DNA of 64,000 nucleotides from Chrysomallon squamiferum (lineage: Eukaryota > Mollusca > Gastropoda > Neomphalida > Peltospiridae): positions 2,956,443-3,020,442 of the forward strand of contig CM022672.1 of assembly GCA_012295275.1 (NCBI GenBank), given 5' to 3'. The translations under genes and the position numbers were made by a program. Of the stretch, positions 25,648 to 39,537 are shown piece by piece (within the stretch, counting starts at the first letter, position 1; each line of letters begins with the position of its first letter). Under the pieces are notes generated by a model, which saw nothing but the letters and a program-made list of their open reading frames with translations, was not told the DNA's origin and made no database searches.

Positions 25648-27344
25648 ACGAATGAATACATACATACATATATACATACTTACAAAAAAAATAATTACAA
25701 AAGGTGAAAAAAAAAAATCGGAATGAAGAAATGAATGGAATCCATAAGAACAAAGGAAGAAAGAGAAGCTAAGCTTACAGGAAATCTTTTGTTTCTTCTC
25801 TTTGTGCAGCTAAACAAAACATGAAATGTTTCTCATCTAACCAAGGTCACGTTGTCATGGTAACTCTATTATACCAGTGTCGACCAGTAAGTGTCGGGAA
25901 GATTTCTTTCAAAAGAAAAGCAAAAACAAATTTGACTGATTGCCCGATAGCCTGTCACGTAAACACAGCAGTTCATTGTTATAACTGTATTATGCATTAA
26001 AACTCTTTCCTGGCCAAGTCTTATATTAAAGCCTGGTATTTGTGAAGCAAGTAAATGCATCAAGTTTTTAGACTGTGAAGACAAGAAAGCGTGTTTTGAG
26101 ATGCGAGTAGAACACACGTGCTCTGGTCGCGGTATGTCCTGTAGTCACTCTGGGCAAATGCGTGTAACAGATTTTTGTAATGTTAAAGGAGAAATGCTGA
26201 GAATTTCTTGTGAAGGCCGTGAAACTGCCAACATACTTGATGATAGTCTACAGTCGTTGTGTTTGAATGTATGTTCATCTACACCCGTTATATCCTACTA
26301 ACGTATGTTTCATATCCACGTAGTTCATGATAGCCCGTGACCAGTGTGTTACATGCTACTAATTTGTTTGTTTAAAAATTGGATTTTTATGTATATGTGG
26401 ATGTATGTATGCATGTATGTGTGTGTGCATGTATACATGTATATCTGTAAATATGTAAATATGAATGTATGTACTTATTCATATTATATATGTGTGTGTG
26501 TGTCTGTGCGTGCGTGTGTGTGTGTGTCTCTCTATATTCAAGGGTAAATGTATGTATGTATCACTGATTTAACAACCAGAAAAATAAAAACAAAACAATT
26601 AAAAATATAATTTATATATAAGAACATATTTTGTCAACCTATTTTTGTGAAATAAGTAAGTAAACATATATCAGTGATATGTAACTTGAACACATGGCAA
26701 GATATATGGACTACCTGCTTATTACCAGCGCACAAACAAACACACGAACTTGATCTTTGCTTAATAAGCCTGCTGCAAACGTAATATTATTCCTATCCGT
26801 CATTAGAAGAAAAAAGCAAAATCCTCGGATTGTGATAAACAAAATAAATATTTATCTCAAAGGATCAGTAAAATCAATTATCGCAGACCAATGCTTCATG
26901 CATACAAACATAGACACTCACACACACACATAAAAACACACAGACATTTAATTTAAAAAAAAAAAAAAATCATTTTTTCTTATCCAAGAATTGTCACCAT
27001 AATATCATCCATATATTTTATCTAATAAAATAATCATTAGGTTTATTTATATCCACGATTTGTATTAGCAATTAAAATAAAAATATATTTTTTTAGAACA
27101 TGCTAACGGTCGCTTTGGTTTCAGTTAATTTCCAGCTTAAGAATAACACCATTTCTGCCATTATAAGTTTAATTCTACGTCTTGGATGACACGTACTAAT
27201 CAGACCGGTGACATAATAACAGTAAATAAATATATAAACAGAACAAATAAATAAATAAATAAAAAAAGCACTGGTTGAAGCCTGCAGTCTTTTCTACCTT
27301 CGCTGATTAGAGAATGATCAATGATTTTTCTCACAAGAGTATCA
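25643..27344. other. Unannotated DNA with a TATG array
   Basis: TATG/TG units span 26390-26540. A 66-codon frame at 26101-26301 has six cysteines but no signal peptide and no family match. After 31 nt of it there is a GCG|GTATGT donor-like site. The rest is featureless AT-rich sequence. Confidence 0.35.
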
Positions 27345-27401
27345 TTCGGATGTTCTCGGAAGTTGTTCGGATATTCTCGGAAGTTGTTCGGATGTAATCG
27401 G
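27345..27401. repeat. 21-bp tandem repeat, 2.7 copies
   Basis: TTCGGATGTTCTCGGAAGTTG at 27345 recurs at 27366 with one change and in part at 27387. Confidence 0.9.
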
Positions 27402-28002
27402 CATGTCTATCAATGAAATAATTATTATAACGCCACGTGGACCGAATGTAAGTTGTTAGTTCAGGGGGACAAAGTAACCAAGGAGCTGACAAATTTAAGA
27501 TATTTCCTGATGTTTTTTTTTTTAATTTATTTACTGAATATAAATTGTTGATTTTAAAAATACTGACGAAGGTAAAATTTATATTTATTAATTATAAGCT
27601 AGCCTATTTTCTAATTAATTAATTAATTTTAATAGTTATATCTTAAAATATGTATGCCTACAAATAATATATTTATTAAATACGTATGTAAAAGTACGTA
27701 TGTTTAAGTATGTATGTAAAGAATATAAAAATAATTTAAATTCATACATTTCTTGTAATATTTATATACCTTAAGTATGAAAAATATGAAACAATAATTT
27801 ATTTTCTTTTATTATTTTTCTAATTTATTATTTTGCTGTTTTGATACGTCCAGGCAAGACTGCTAGAAGCTTTCTAAAAGAAAAACCTCAAATCTACGCC
27901 AAAACGTGACAGTTACTTTCATGCTCCTTTTATTATTTTATTTTTATTTTTTTATTTTATTTTATTTTTTTTATTTTTTTTTTTAGAGAGAGAGAGCGAG
28001 AG

Positions 28003-28004
<2 letters not shown>
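27402..28004. other. Unannotated AT-rich DNA
   Basis: TAATTAAT and TATGTA-rich low complexity, with a T/A tract (TTTATTTTA units) at 27930-27985. Confidence 0.5.

Positions 28005-28087
<83 letters not shown>
28005..28087. repeat. (TA)n-(GA)n compound microsatellite
   Basis: TA units to 28037 join GA units to 28087, immediately before the second 97-bp repeat copy. The order matches 8263-8403. Confidence 0.95.
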
Positions 28088-28089
<2 letters not shown>

Positions 28090-28095
28090 CTGGGA

Positions 28096-28191
28096 CTAGT
28101 GGTGATGATTTCACGTTTACTAAACTCTGACATTTTATTAAGTTTTCTGAAGGAGTAAACGTTTCATGATTATTATTCAAAATTTCCAGCC
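28096..28191. repeat. 97-bp interspersed repeat, copy 2
   Basis: Same orientation as 8411-8507, with two substitutions and one T deletion relative to it. It is bounded on the left by TACTGGGA after the GA array and on the right by AGCGTC, a poly-T and then another GA array. Similarity to copy 1 does not extend past CCAGCC, so the element boundary is sharp on that side. Confidence 0.9.
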
Positions 28192-28215
28192 AGCGTCTAT
28201 TTTTTTTTTTTTTTT

Positions 28216-29441
<1,226 letters not shown>

Positions 29442-29507
29442 GATGAAATGATAGAGAGAGAGTTTGAGAAGAGAGATGGAATGATAGAGAGAGAGTTTGA
29501 GAAGAGA
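29442..29507. repeat. 33-bp tandem duplication, purine-rich
   Basis: Two units of about 33 bp, sharing AATGATAGAGAGAGAGTTTG, are nearly identical. GGGA/GAGA purine-rich DNA continues to about 29610. Confidence 0.85.
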
Positions 29508-30103
29508 GAGGGACAGAGGGATGAAGAGATGGGGAGAGACATAGTGATAGGCAGAAAAACAGGCAGGAAGAGAAAAATATGGAGAATCAGAAACTGAGAA
29601 AGACACGGAGAGTAAATTAAAGACCAATCCGCTTAAGGTAATTCCGAAACCAAGGATCTTTCACGTAATAATTTACTGCCAAAAAAAAAATCAAGAATAT
29701 TTCCATCAAGATATTCTAAATGAAACAAAATTATATATTGAGGCAAATCTCACATAATTTCGAAGGTAACATCTCACGATACATTTAGTTACACAGTTTT
29801 CTTCATCTAAAGGCAAGCACTTTTTTTGTGGATACTCTAACAAGCAGGGAAGGCGTTTAAATTTAATTACCTTAGCGTACTGAGTTTAATGCACGGATGC
29901 CTGGTCAACCACTATATAGGATTCTCTCTCGAAGAAGAAGAAGAAGAAGAAGTTCTTACCATTATCACAAAATAGATTTGTCTCCTTTTTTTTTTCTTTT
30001 CTTTTTTTTTTTTTGACCCTTCTACACCAAAGTCAAATTTTCTTGCAAAATTTTGTTCTTATTTTTTTTTTTTTTTCCTTTTCTCTTTAAAAATAATAAA
30101 ATA

Positions 30104-30146
<43 letters not shown>

Positions 30147-30405
30147 TAACATTCATTAAGATGCCACAAAATGCCGGAAGGTTTGATTCTACGGAGGTAT
30201 AAAATTACATTGTAAGACTTGCTGAAATGGTCTCACGAAACTGAACTTCACACAGAAAGATGATGAAAGAGTTTCACAAAGACAGAGACTAACTACTTTG
30301 AAGAGAAATACAATTCACATGATTTATTTCGTAACTTTTAACATAAGTATGACTGCAATCGTGAACGAAATTTATGAAGAGATACAAGTAGTTGTGTTGA
30401 TGCTA
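29508..30405. other. Unannotated DNA with small repeats
   Basis: (GAA)n at about 29934-29951, T runs at 29990-30078 and (AAT)n at 30104-30144. No gene recognised. Confidence 0.5.
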
Positions 30406-30680
30406 GTATAACAGTATTAGTAACAGAAGTAGAAATAGTAGTAGTTGTAGCAGAAATAATAACAGCATTCGTAGTAAAAACAGTAGTAATAGTAGTAACA
30501 GTACAGAAATGGTAGTGGTAGTAGTAGTAGTAGAGGTATAGTAATAGTAGTAGTAATACTGGTAGTATTATTAGTAGCAATAATAATGGACGAAGTGTGT
30601 GTAGTAGAAATACTAGTAGCAGGAGGAGGGATATTACTAATAGTAGAAGCAGCAGCAGCAGCAGCAACAGCAGCAACAAC

Positions 30681-30724
<44 letters not shown>

Positions 30725-30742
30725 CAGCAGCAGCAGTAGTAG
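30406..30742. repeat. TAG/CAG trinucleotide array
   Basis: Imperfect TAG, CAG, AAT and GGT units over about 340 bp, with a pure (TAG)n core at about 30678-30723 followed by (CAG)n. Leu- and Thr-rich frames over it are spurious. Confidence 0.93.
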
Positions 30743-31960
<1,218 letters not shown>

Positions 31961-32058
31961 ATACTATGCTATGCTATGCTATGCTATGCTATGCTATGCT
32001 ATGCTATGCTATACTATACTATGCTATACTATACTATACTATACTATACTATACTATA
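31961..32058. repeat. (ATGCT)n to (ATACT)n pentanucleotide array
   Basis: About nine ATGCT units are followed by about nine ATACT units with one ATGCT inside. The single G-to-A variant has spread along one end. Confidence 0.97.
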
Positions 32059-32436
32059 TAGTAACATCATAAAAAGCAGGCCAAGACTAAAACCATTTTA
32101 ACTGCAACAATTAGATTAAATTAGCTAAAATGTGTATTTCCCAATTTCTGCTTTTAATATGGTTACTACAAATACTACTACCACTGCGCCTACTGTTGCT
32201 TCTACTACTACTACAAGTGCTACTACTACTACTTATATATTTATTCTGTTTACTGTTGCTGCATACTGACACTGCAGGCTAACACTAAAGCTATTTCAAC
32301 TGCCACTGTGTTGTTAGTGATAGTTAACTACTCAGTAACAATGTGTGTCAGGTGTTTCCCTTGAGACTGTGTCATTTACGTCAGTCACAACAACGTGCTT
32401 TGTATGTCTAACTGTACACGTAGGCCCTTCAGAGAA
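32059..32436. other. Unannotated DNA with short CTA repeats
   Basis: Imperfect CTA/ACT units at 32162-32234; otherwise nothing recognised. Confidence 0.5.
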
Positions 32437-32780
32437 TGTGTGTGTGTGTGTGTGTGTGTGTGTTTGTGTGTGTGTTTGTGTGAGTGTTTGTGTTATGTAT
32501 GTGTGTGTGTATATGTGGGTATCGGTGTGTGGGTGTATCTATACATACATATATATTCATGGATACTTTTACATAGTGACGTATACATGTATGTTCCTTT
32601 ATGCATTGTTATTACACATATTTGTATACAGTACTTCAAAACACACACAAGCACATATAGATACATATAATAATTATATACACAAATACACATACATACA
32701 CACATATACACATTCATACATATATAAACAGTCTCCATCATTATACATAGACACACGTACGTAAACACAAATACTGTTTG
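32437..32780. repeat. (TG)n array and TATG/CATA mixture
   Basis: TG units at 32437-32520 are followed by degenerate TACATA/CACATA sequence. Overlapping frames on both strands are repeat artefacts. Confidence 0.85.
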
Positions 32781-33162
32781 TTTGCCTATCATTATGTACT
32801 TTGATGATCCTGTATTTACATGCGAAGTCATCTTTCGGTGATTTGGGTGCTTAGCAAATTGCGAACAAAGGATGTAAAGATAAACTATACTGAAACCGCT
32901 TTCAAAATGTGATATATTAATTCTGTGTCTAAACCGTAAAATCTAATATTAGAATACGTGATGTTGAAATCTCTAAAAATTGATTGCATAAACTTACGTT
33001 ATTACTTCGCCAGACAGTTTCTCTAGTAAATTGAATTCCTATCTTTCTGAATTTTCCAGACTGGAACAGACTTCAAAGAACATAACGTATTTGTAATCCA
33101 GTTAAGTGCAAACAAATGTCGCTGGGACAAGTTGCTAAGGGAAAACGCAGTTTTAACCTTTA
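32781..33162. other. Unannotated DNA
   Basis: No repeat or gene recognised. Confidence 0.45.
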
Positions 33163-33202
33163 TGACGTCATTTCGACAATTAATGACGTTTTATGTTGAG
33201 GG
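33163..33202 (+). promoter_or_regulatory. CRE-like octamer followed by a donor-like site
   Basis: TGACGTCA at 33163-33170 is followed by another TGACG at about 33184 and by GAGG|GTAAGTT with GT at 33202. An ATG lies inside the octamer context (TTTATGACGTCA), giving a possible 37-nt first exon beginning MTSFRQLMTF. TTGCTAAGGG lies about 30 bp upstream. Weak individually. Confidence 0.2.
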
Positions 33203-33770
33203 TAAGTTAAAGACTGTGTTGAAGTTAAAATTATTTTTTGATGTGTTCGTGTTGTTTTGGCCCATTTCATGTCGAAACTTATTATGTTCTACACTCCATA
33301 AATGTTTTTTTGTTTTGTTTTGTTAAAAACACACACACACACACATATATACAAATATATATCTATGCTAACACCTCCTGCACAAACACGCCAACGCATA
33401 CTAAGTGAATATATAATTTACACTGCACATACGTGCAAACTCGTAAATCAAATACATCATCACGTGCTGCCTACACACACACATATATATATACATATAT
33501 ATATACTCTATCACATTATCGACATTATCCTTTACTGCATGTAGAGCTGAGGACGAAACAAGATTACAAACATTAACACGGTTACTGAAAGAAGGCGAGA
33601 ACGAGATTGAACAGTCACAAGAACGGCACTGCACAAAGCTGTAAAAACACCGATTACTGGTGTTGACGCGGAAGTTTAATTTATGCCTGAGGTCGAACTG
33701 TTTGAAACAGTCAACAAGAGCATGTGTTTATTATACTGTCAGGCAAGTGATGCGTGCATTAGTTATAAGG
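33203..33770. other. Unannotated DNA with CA and TA runs
   Basis: (CA)n at 33329-33345, TATATA runs near 33482-33506 and CA-rich segments. No gene seen. Confidence 0.5.
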
Positions 33771-33880
33771 GACAAGCTGTAGTCAAGCGGTTAAAGTGCA
33801 AGCCCGGTGGCGTTCTTGACCTACAGTAAATTTACACATTTGACCCTTGTAGGTTAGATTCGTGCCTCGACCGCTCTCTA
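33771..33880 (+). repeat. tRNA-derived SINE head or tRNA pseudogene
   Basis: TAGTCAAGCGG at 33780-33790 fits the pol III A box TRGYNNARNNG. GGTTAGATTCG at 33852-33862 is a B box with two or three changes from GGTTCGANTCC. The wide A-to-B gap resembles Ser/Leu-type tRNAs with a long variable arm, or a small insertion. The T-arm can form four of five pairs. tRNA-derived SINEs are established in octopus, squid and cuttlefish genomes. The changed B box argues against a working tRNA gene. Confidence 0.6.
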
Positions 33881-34723
33881 AGGTTTGTGCAGCAAATAGT
33901 TACTTGCGGGGATGTGAGGCCATGTTTAAGGATGAAATGATATATATAAATAGTTCTTTTGTGCTAACAGAATAAATCTGAGCAGATTTTCTTTAAAGGC
34001 TGTTATGTCAGAATTACCAAATGTTTGTTATTCAGAAGGTTGTGATACAAAAAAGTTAATTATATAGGCTTATAATAACCGTTAATAATTTAACTTTATA
34101 GAACTATTTAATTAATTAATAATAGAAGTAGCTATCGTTTTTGTTGTTTTAGTAGTTGTAGTAGTAGTTTTAAACCTTTCTTTTTTATATACACATTATA
34201 ACTACATAGATATAGATAGATAGATAGATATAGATAGAGCGATAGACAGAAGAATTCCATATATATTAAAACAACTGGCAAATGTCATCGTAAGGTATAG
34301 ACAGATCCGTCTGAGAAATATTCAATCCAATATCGCTTAATATCGGAATAGAAATTATATAATTTGTCGGAAAACATTGGCGGTCGTCTTATTAAACGTC
34401 ACAAACAGGAAAGTGACGACTGTAGCATGGTAACACCATGTCTGTGAAATCTTGACAATCACAAAATAATAGATTACCAAGATGATCTATGCTTTCAGTA
34501 AACAGACGTCATCAGCGTGGTTGATATAATTTTATGACAGAAAAGAAAGAAAAGAGAGAAAAAAAAAAAAAAGCTGATAAATGCATACACTGGATGCTAT
34601 CTCCTACTATCCTTGGTGTACCGTGACGCACATGAAGTGTTTGAACTCTTGCACAGTTTCATTATCTGACTGCTCAGAAACCATTGATATCTGCCGGTGA
34701 CAAGTGACAGAATAGAACAGTAA
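33881..34723. other. SINE body candidate and unannotated DNA
   Basis: CATGTTTAAGGATGAAAT near 33921-33938 resembles CATGTTTAGGAATGAAAT on the minus strand near 41140, beside the other tRNA-like element. TTCTTTTGTGC at about 33954 also occurs near 21808, after the B box there. (TAGA)n lies at 34211-34238. Confidence 0.35.
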
Positions 34724-35033
34724 TTCTTAGAATCAGGGTTTCCAGAGGAATCAGAAAGTTTCGAATGTTCTTAATTAGTACGTTAGTACGTTAAGGTGCC
34801 GTGAAAAAAAAAAAAAAAAAATGTAAATTAGCAAACCCATTACCATCTCACTGCCTTGCATTTTCAACAATGAAGGAAACAATAAAAAAAAACTTACGAG
34901 CTTTAAGCTTCAATAGAATCAGAGTTTCTAGAGGCTTCATAAAGTTTCGGATGTTAGCATAAAATGTCAGTGCAAATATCTAAATTTAAATTAGCATATT
35001 CTGGCTGGCGTTTTCAACAACGAAAGATCCGAC
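34724..35033. repeat. Diverged tandem duplication of ~130-160 bp
   Basis: TAGAATCAGGGTTTCCAGAG at 34728 matches TAGAATCAGAGTTTCTAGAG at 34914, about 86% over the first 42 bp. ATTAGCA and TTTTCAACAA follow in the same order in both (34861 and 35011). Copy 1 carries an extra poly-A run and other insertions. No coding frame is shared. Confidence 0.75.
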
Positions 35034-35475
35034 GAACTGTAACTTTTATTACGTGAAGTCAAAGCCGAAGTTTCGATCGTCTGAAGTCTGTTTTCTGAAT
35101 AAAAGAGTCGGACTCGCTCTGTCTCCCACTTACTGACGGTTTAGACAATACGCCCATATACAACGCTAGATGCAACGGTAAACAGACAGGTATAATTACT
35201 GCAGTGATCAAATAAGGATTTTTTTTTTCACAGCGATGAATGTTTTGCAACATCTGTTCCAGATTAGAGGTAATTCGTCTCGACGTATTTCTCGACAACA
35301 ATTCCCAATCTGATACGTGACAGAAATATTATCACCTACTCGCTTATAAAAGTGGGTTAATTGACGTGATAACGTTAGAGAACATTCATTTCCGAGAAAG
35401 CACTTTTTGTAGGTGCTGCTCCTTTCTTTTGGTTTCTATTTTTTTCTTTTATTCTTTTTTAATCTTTCTTTCTTG

Positions 35476-35477
<2 letters not shown>
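35034..35477. other. Unannotated DNA with a minus-strand donor-like site
   Basis: On the minus strand CCGTCA|GTAAGTG at 35134/35133 follows a short hydrophobic frame (IIPVCLPLHLALYMG). Acceptor-like AGs precede it (CTGCAG near 35200, CATCTAG near 35167). It may be an internal exon but lacks any recognised family. Confidence 0.2.

Positions 35478-35537
<60 letters not shown>
35478..35537. repeat. (TTA)n array
   Basis: A pure run of about 20 ATT units. Confidence 0.97.
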
Positions 35538-37130
35538 GATGTGTCGAATGTTTGTTGTATACTTGCAACAGTTATCTCTCAATTCTTTTTGATTTACCGT
35601 TATTGCTGTGAATATGTAAGACTGTATTAATAAACAACACTTTGTGTGACAGTTTTAAATAAAAGGAAATATATATGTATGTATTTTTATCAGAAAGTGT
35701 CCACTGACTTATCTACATCCATATCGAAGTTTGATGCAGTTAGGGTTACCTAGAAGCGACCGACAAACCAATATACCTGTACGTATATAGAAATCTAAAC
35801 AGAACAAAATAATACAAATTAAGTATTCCTAGGTACATTTGATCAAGAGTTATAGGCGCTTTATCGAGACCTGCTATTTCAGAAAAACGCATTTGATGGC
35901 TGTTTTTAATAGATGTTCGGCAAACGCGTATAAGGTTACAATCTGAAATATATATGAGCGGATTTCGTACGCTACAGACATCATACAAACTAAAAATTTA
36001 TCTTCATTCCTAGAGTTACCTTTAAAATTACATGTCTAAGTAAATGATGTTTACACTATCTGTTAATGCGTTTTGCAAATGATCCCTCAGTGTACTAACT
36101 GTTATTGTGTGCGGCCAGCGTTTAGAACAAGTTAAATGAGATTAGTTGTAAAATGAATGACGAGCAACGAATGTCAACACACGAAGATTACGAATGACTC
36201 GTTTGCAAGACGCCGTTTCGTGAACCGAATAAGGGTCAGTTTTCAATTTTAAAAAAAACAATCCAGCAAAGAAGAATTCGTTAATAAACATAAGTACATC
36301 TAGGTGACAGACATTCTGAAGACCAGCCAAGGAGAGAGCCTTTACTGTTGCATATACGAGTCAAGTCCAAAACACAGTTGTCAGAAATTGATTTAAATGA
36401 GGCTTTTTTAAGTGTGTAAAACGTATAACAGAGTTTCTGAGGAGATACTTATGGATGACACCGTTCAAGTGTTTAAGAAAGAGAAGTATGACTGATGGAT
36501 ATTTATTATAAAAGATTCATACTGACAGACTGAATGGATTCCAGTGTCTCACGACAAACTGGTGACGATTCTTCTAACGTCAGAAGGTCGAAGAAGTTGA
36601 CAAGAATCTCTGAGACATGTTCTCAACATTTCAATTTTGGAATTCAAACCTGAATCGAAATTATTCATAACGAACGTGGGGAAAATCTTAAAACCACGAA
36701 ACACAACATATATTTCTTCCTGAAAGTAACGTCTTTAATATGACTGTTTATTTATGAAATGTACTTGGTAACTTCAGATTGCATTAAGCGCAGGATCAGA
36801 GTACAAAACATAAACCTTGTTTAAGAGATTTCTTTAATGCGTGACCATAAACATTAAACAAAACTGTAATGAAAATAACGTATTAATCTTTCTTTCACAT
36901 CAGTCTTTTTTGTCTTTCAGATCTGTTCATGCTGTGATTTCACGACAGTTTTTCCTTACAAACGTTTATATCGTGGTTTTTCTCACCACTACTGCAAGAT
37001 TCGCTACGGTGCTCTTCGACACTCAAAGAATCCGATAACCAATAACGATTAGACGTGGCCGCCTCACAAACCAGCACAGATTTATCACTTAGCTCTTCGT
37101 GTCAGCTAAAAAAAAATCCCACAGACTTAC
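35538..37130. other. Unannotated DNA
   Basis: No assembled gene. A pyrimidine-rich acceptor-like site (TTTTTTGTCTTTCAG, plus strand) ends at 36920 with an open frame to 37036. Another on the minus strand ends near 36315, followed by an open frame starting NVCHLDVLMFIN. A 39-codon plus-strand frame at 36534-36653 (MDSSVSRQTGDDSS...) is unsupported. Confidence 0.35.
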
Positions 37131-37157
37131 CAGCGAGCAGACAAATATCAGTTTTAA
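37131..37157 (-). other. Possible 27-nt microexon
   Basis: On the minus strand GATCTGTTTGTTTTCTGCAG directly precedes a 27-nt segment that ends CTCGCTG|GTAAGTCTG. Both splice sites are good and the length is a multiple of three. Joining it to the candidate exon at 37245-37211 would give an immediate stop (AG+T TAA), so it cannot follow that exon in frame. It may belong to a non-coding or alternative transcript, or be chance. Confidence 0.25.
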
Positions 37158-37210
37158 CTGCAGAAAACAAACAGATCAAATATCGATAATTAATTAATCA
37201 GTCATCTTAC

Positions 37211-37245
37211 CTTTCAAAGTCAAACAGTGATTTCCTGTGCGCCAT
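37211..37245 (-). CDS. Candidate short first coding exon
   Basis: The minus strand reads GAAGATGGCGCAC with A at -3 and G at +4, encodes MAHRKSLFDFE plus two bases (35 nt, phase 2) and ends at GAAAG|GTAAGAT, a good donor. Base use is more balanced than in neighbouring DNA. A 14-codon upstream ORF (MAFESKSK...) starts near 37291 and stops just before this ATG. I do not recognise the N-terminus, and no downstream exon is assigned. Very short, hence moderate confidence. Confidence 0.35.
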
Positions 37246-37819
37246 CTTCTTCAAATCAACAGACAGGCTAGCTTACTCTTACTCTCAAAAGCCATTAGGA
37301 TAACACTCTAAATTTTCCACCGACCTGCTACTTAATCATTTTTCCGATCCAGGGTGAAGAGGAAGGACAAAAAAAAAAAAAAAAAGAAAGAAGCGAAAAT
37401 AAGCCGAGCTACAGGTGCAATGATGTAAAAAGCGTTACGGCTGCGTTCTTTGACACTAATGGAAGTAAGTGACACACTCCGTTAAGGTTTCGCAGTCTGG
37501 AAGCCAAAATTGCCGGCATTGTCATTAAGCTACAGCGACAATTGACGCACGCTGACGGCCAGTGAAGGCACTGATATCCAGAAATTAGTGTCGGATAATA
37601 TAGCTTAAAAGAATTGCTTTTAGTTTGTCGCTGGCTTTCGGCGTTAAGTATTTCTCATTATAATGGACGTTTTGTGTTCACTTACTTCAGTTTTGTTCAG
37701 CTTGTTCCTGGAGTTAATCATCATTTTCTGTTTCGTGCAATTCTGTAAAGTGTCTTTTATAGCATATATACAAGCAATAGTAAGAAACAAATATATTTTG
37801 TCTCCATTTTCTTAACTGT

Positions 37820-37829
<10 letters not shown>
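37246..37829. other. Base-balanced stretch upstream of the 37.2-kb exon
   Basis: The 37395-37640 part is richer in G/C and CpG than most of the window and could be promoter or 5' UTR for the minus-strand exon, but no TATA or initiator is clear. A poly-A run lies at 37371-37385. Confidence 0.35.
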
Positions 37830-37850
<21 letters not shown>

Positions 37851-37887
37851 TCTTCTTCTTCTTCTTCTTCTTCTTCTTCTTCTTCTT

Positions 37888-37959
<72 letters not shown>

Positions 37960-37977
37960 GTTATTATTATTATTATA
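37830..37977. repeat. Poly-T / (TTC)n / (TTA)n compound tract
   Basis: About 18 Ts, then about 23 uninterrupted TTC units to 37917, then about 20 TTA units with one TTG. The T-TTC part is an 88-bp polypyrimidine mirror repeat, the class of sequence (GAA/TTC) known to form intramolecular triplexes. Confidence 0.97.
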
Positions 37978-39537
37978 TTTTTACCAGGGTATACATTAAT
38001 ATGTTATGATGCACATTATTAATATGAAATCATCAGTAGAAAAGATCAGGTTACAAGTAAAAAATCGTGATCTTTGCAACAAAAGATATATTAAATTCGA
38101 GAAGGTATTACAACGAATAAACAAGAATTGTCAAATCAGGAACTGCTAATTACATAGTACACAAATCACTGTTAACATAAAAGTACATACTGTAAACAAA
38201 CCGCATGATTAAATATACAATGGCAAAGGCAGTGAACAGAATCCAGTAAAGTAATTTTTAAAATATAAAAAAAAAAAAAAAAAAGACATTATTGGTTCAT
38301 TTCTTTACAAAAAAAAAAAAAAAAAAAAATGTAAGCAAGTTATTGCCATTCTCTATTTATTTATTTATTATTGTTACTGCTATTGTTGCTGCTGCTGCTG
38401 TTGTTATTGTTGTTGTTGGCAACGTTTTCAGTCTTTATAATTGTCATAATGATTAAAGAAATGATAGAAATCAATACTGCGAAGATAAAAATGGTCAATA
38501 AAGTTTCATTCTATTCTGTTATTGTTTCCCTTGTTGTTCGAGCTTATTTGTCACAGAGAAGAAATAGAGCAATGACCCTCTACACTAAACAACATATTTG
38601 TAGTCAAGATAGCTGGAACACAATGTCAAAAAAGACTGTGTCTTACGTCTCGATCAATACGAAATGCATATCCGGTTCAGAAAGAGTTACCGTCTCAAGT
38701 GATACTGTTAAGAAAATGAACCCCAGTAATTATATATATATATAAATTTATAATCTTCAAATAATATGTTAATTTAGGTAAAGTATAATAACTAAGACAA
38801 AATTTGTATAAGTGCATAATGATCGTTTTATGCAAATAAGTCCAAACTCCCAGGACAAAACGTTATATATTTCTTTTTTCTTTTAATGATACATTTTCAA
38901 CATAAACCACGGACAATAAATTAATAAAAGATTTAGTAACGTAGTTGTCAACAAGATGATATTTTAGAATGGTATTGCATATTTTAAGGGTACATTGTTG
39001 TTATAATTAATTAAGACAGAAACGTACCAAAAAATAATAATAATAATAACAAAAAAAAAATTAAAATAGGGGAAATTTTTAAAAGAAAGAAAGAAAGTAA
39101 GAATAACGAGTAAAATATAATTTATGATTTATTTATACTATTTCTGTTAAAGAATATTCCTGACATTTTATCTCCTGATGTTTGTGACAAAGTTCATAAT
39201 GAATTCTTGAAAATCAAGAAGTTGTATAGTTTCTAAATATTTGTTAGCAATGTAAATGATTCTATTCAAAATGAAATGTTAGTACAAATATAATAGTTAT
39301 TTTTCTGCCGTCAGTGTTTATCGTGTAATCATTTGTTAACTGAAGAACATATTAAACTAAAAAAATAAAAAAAAATAAAAAAAAAATAAAATAAAAAAAT
39401 AAATAAATAAAAGTGGGTAAAAGACTGAGCCAAGAAAGATAACTCGCATGAAAAAAAAAAAATACATATTTTTTATTGTAGCGGAAGCAAAAAGTCCGAA
39501 CAGCTTGATCCTCAAACAAGCATTGTATGGTAATATG

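Noticed and set aside
26101-26301. Six-cysteine 66-residue frame as a secreted peptide or toxin-like gene
   Set aside because: No signal peptide, no known cysteine spacing and no flanking gene structure. Cys content alone is not evidence.
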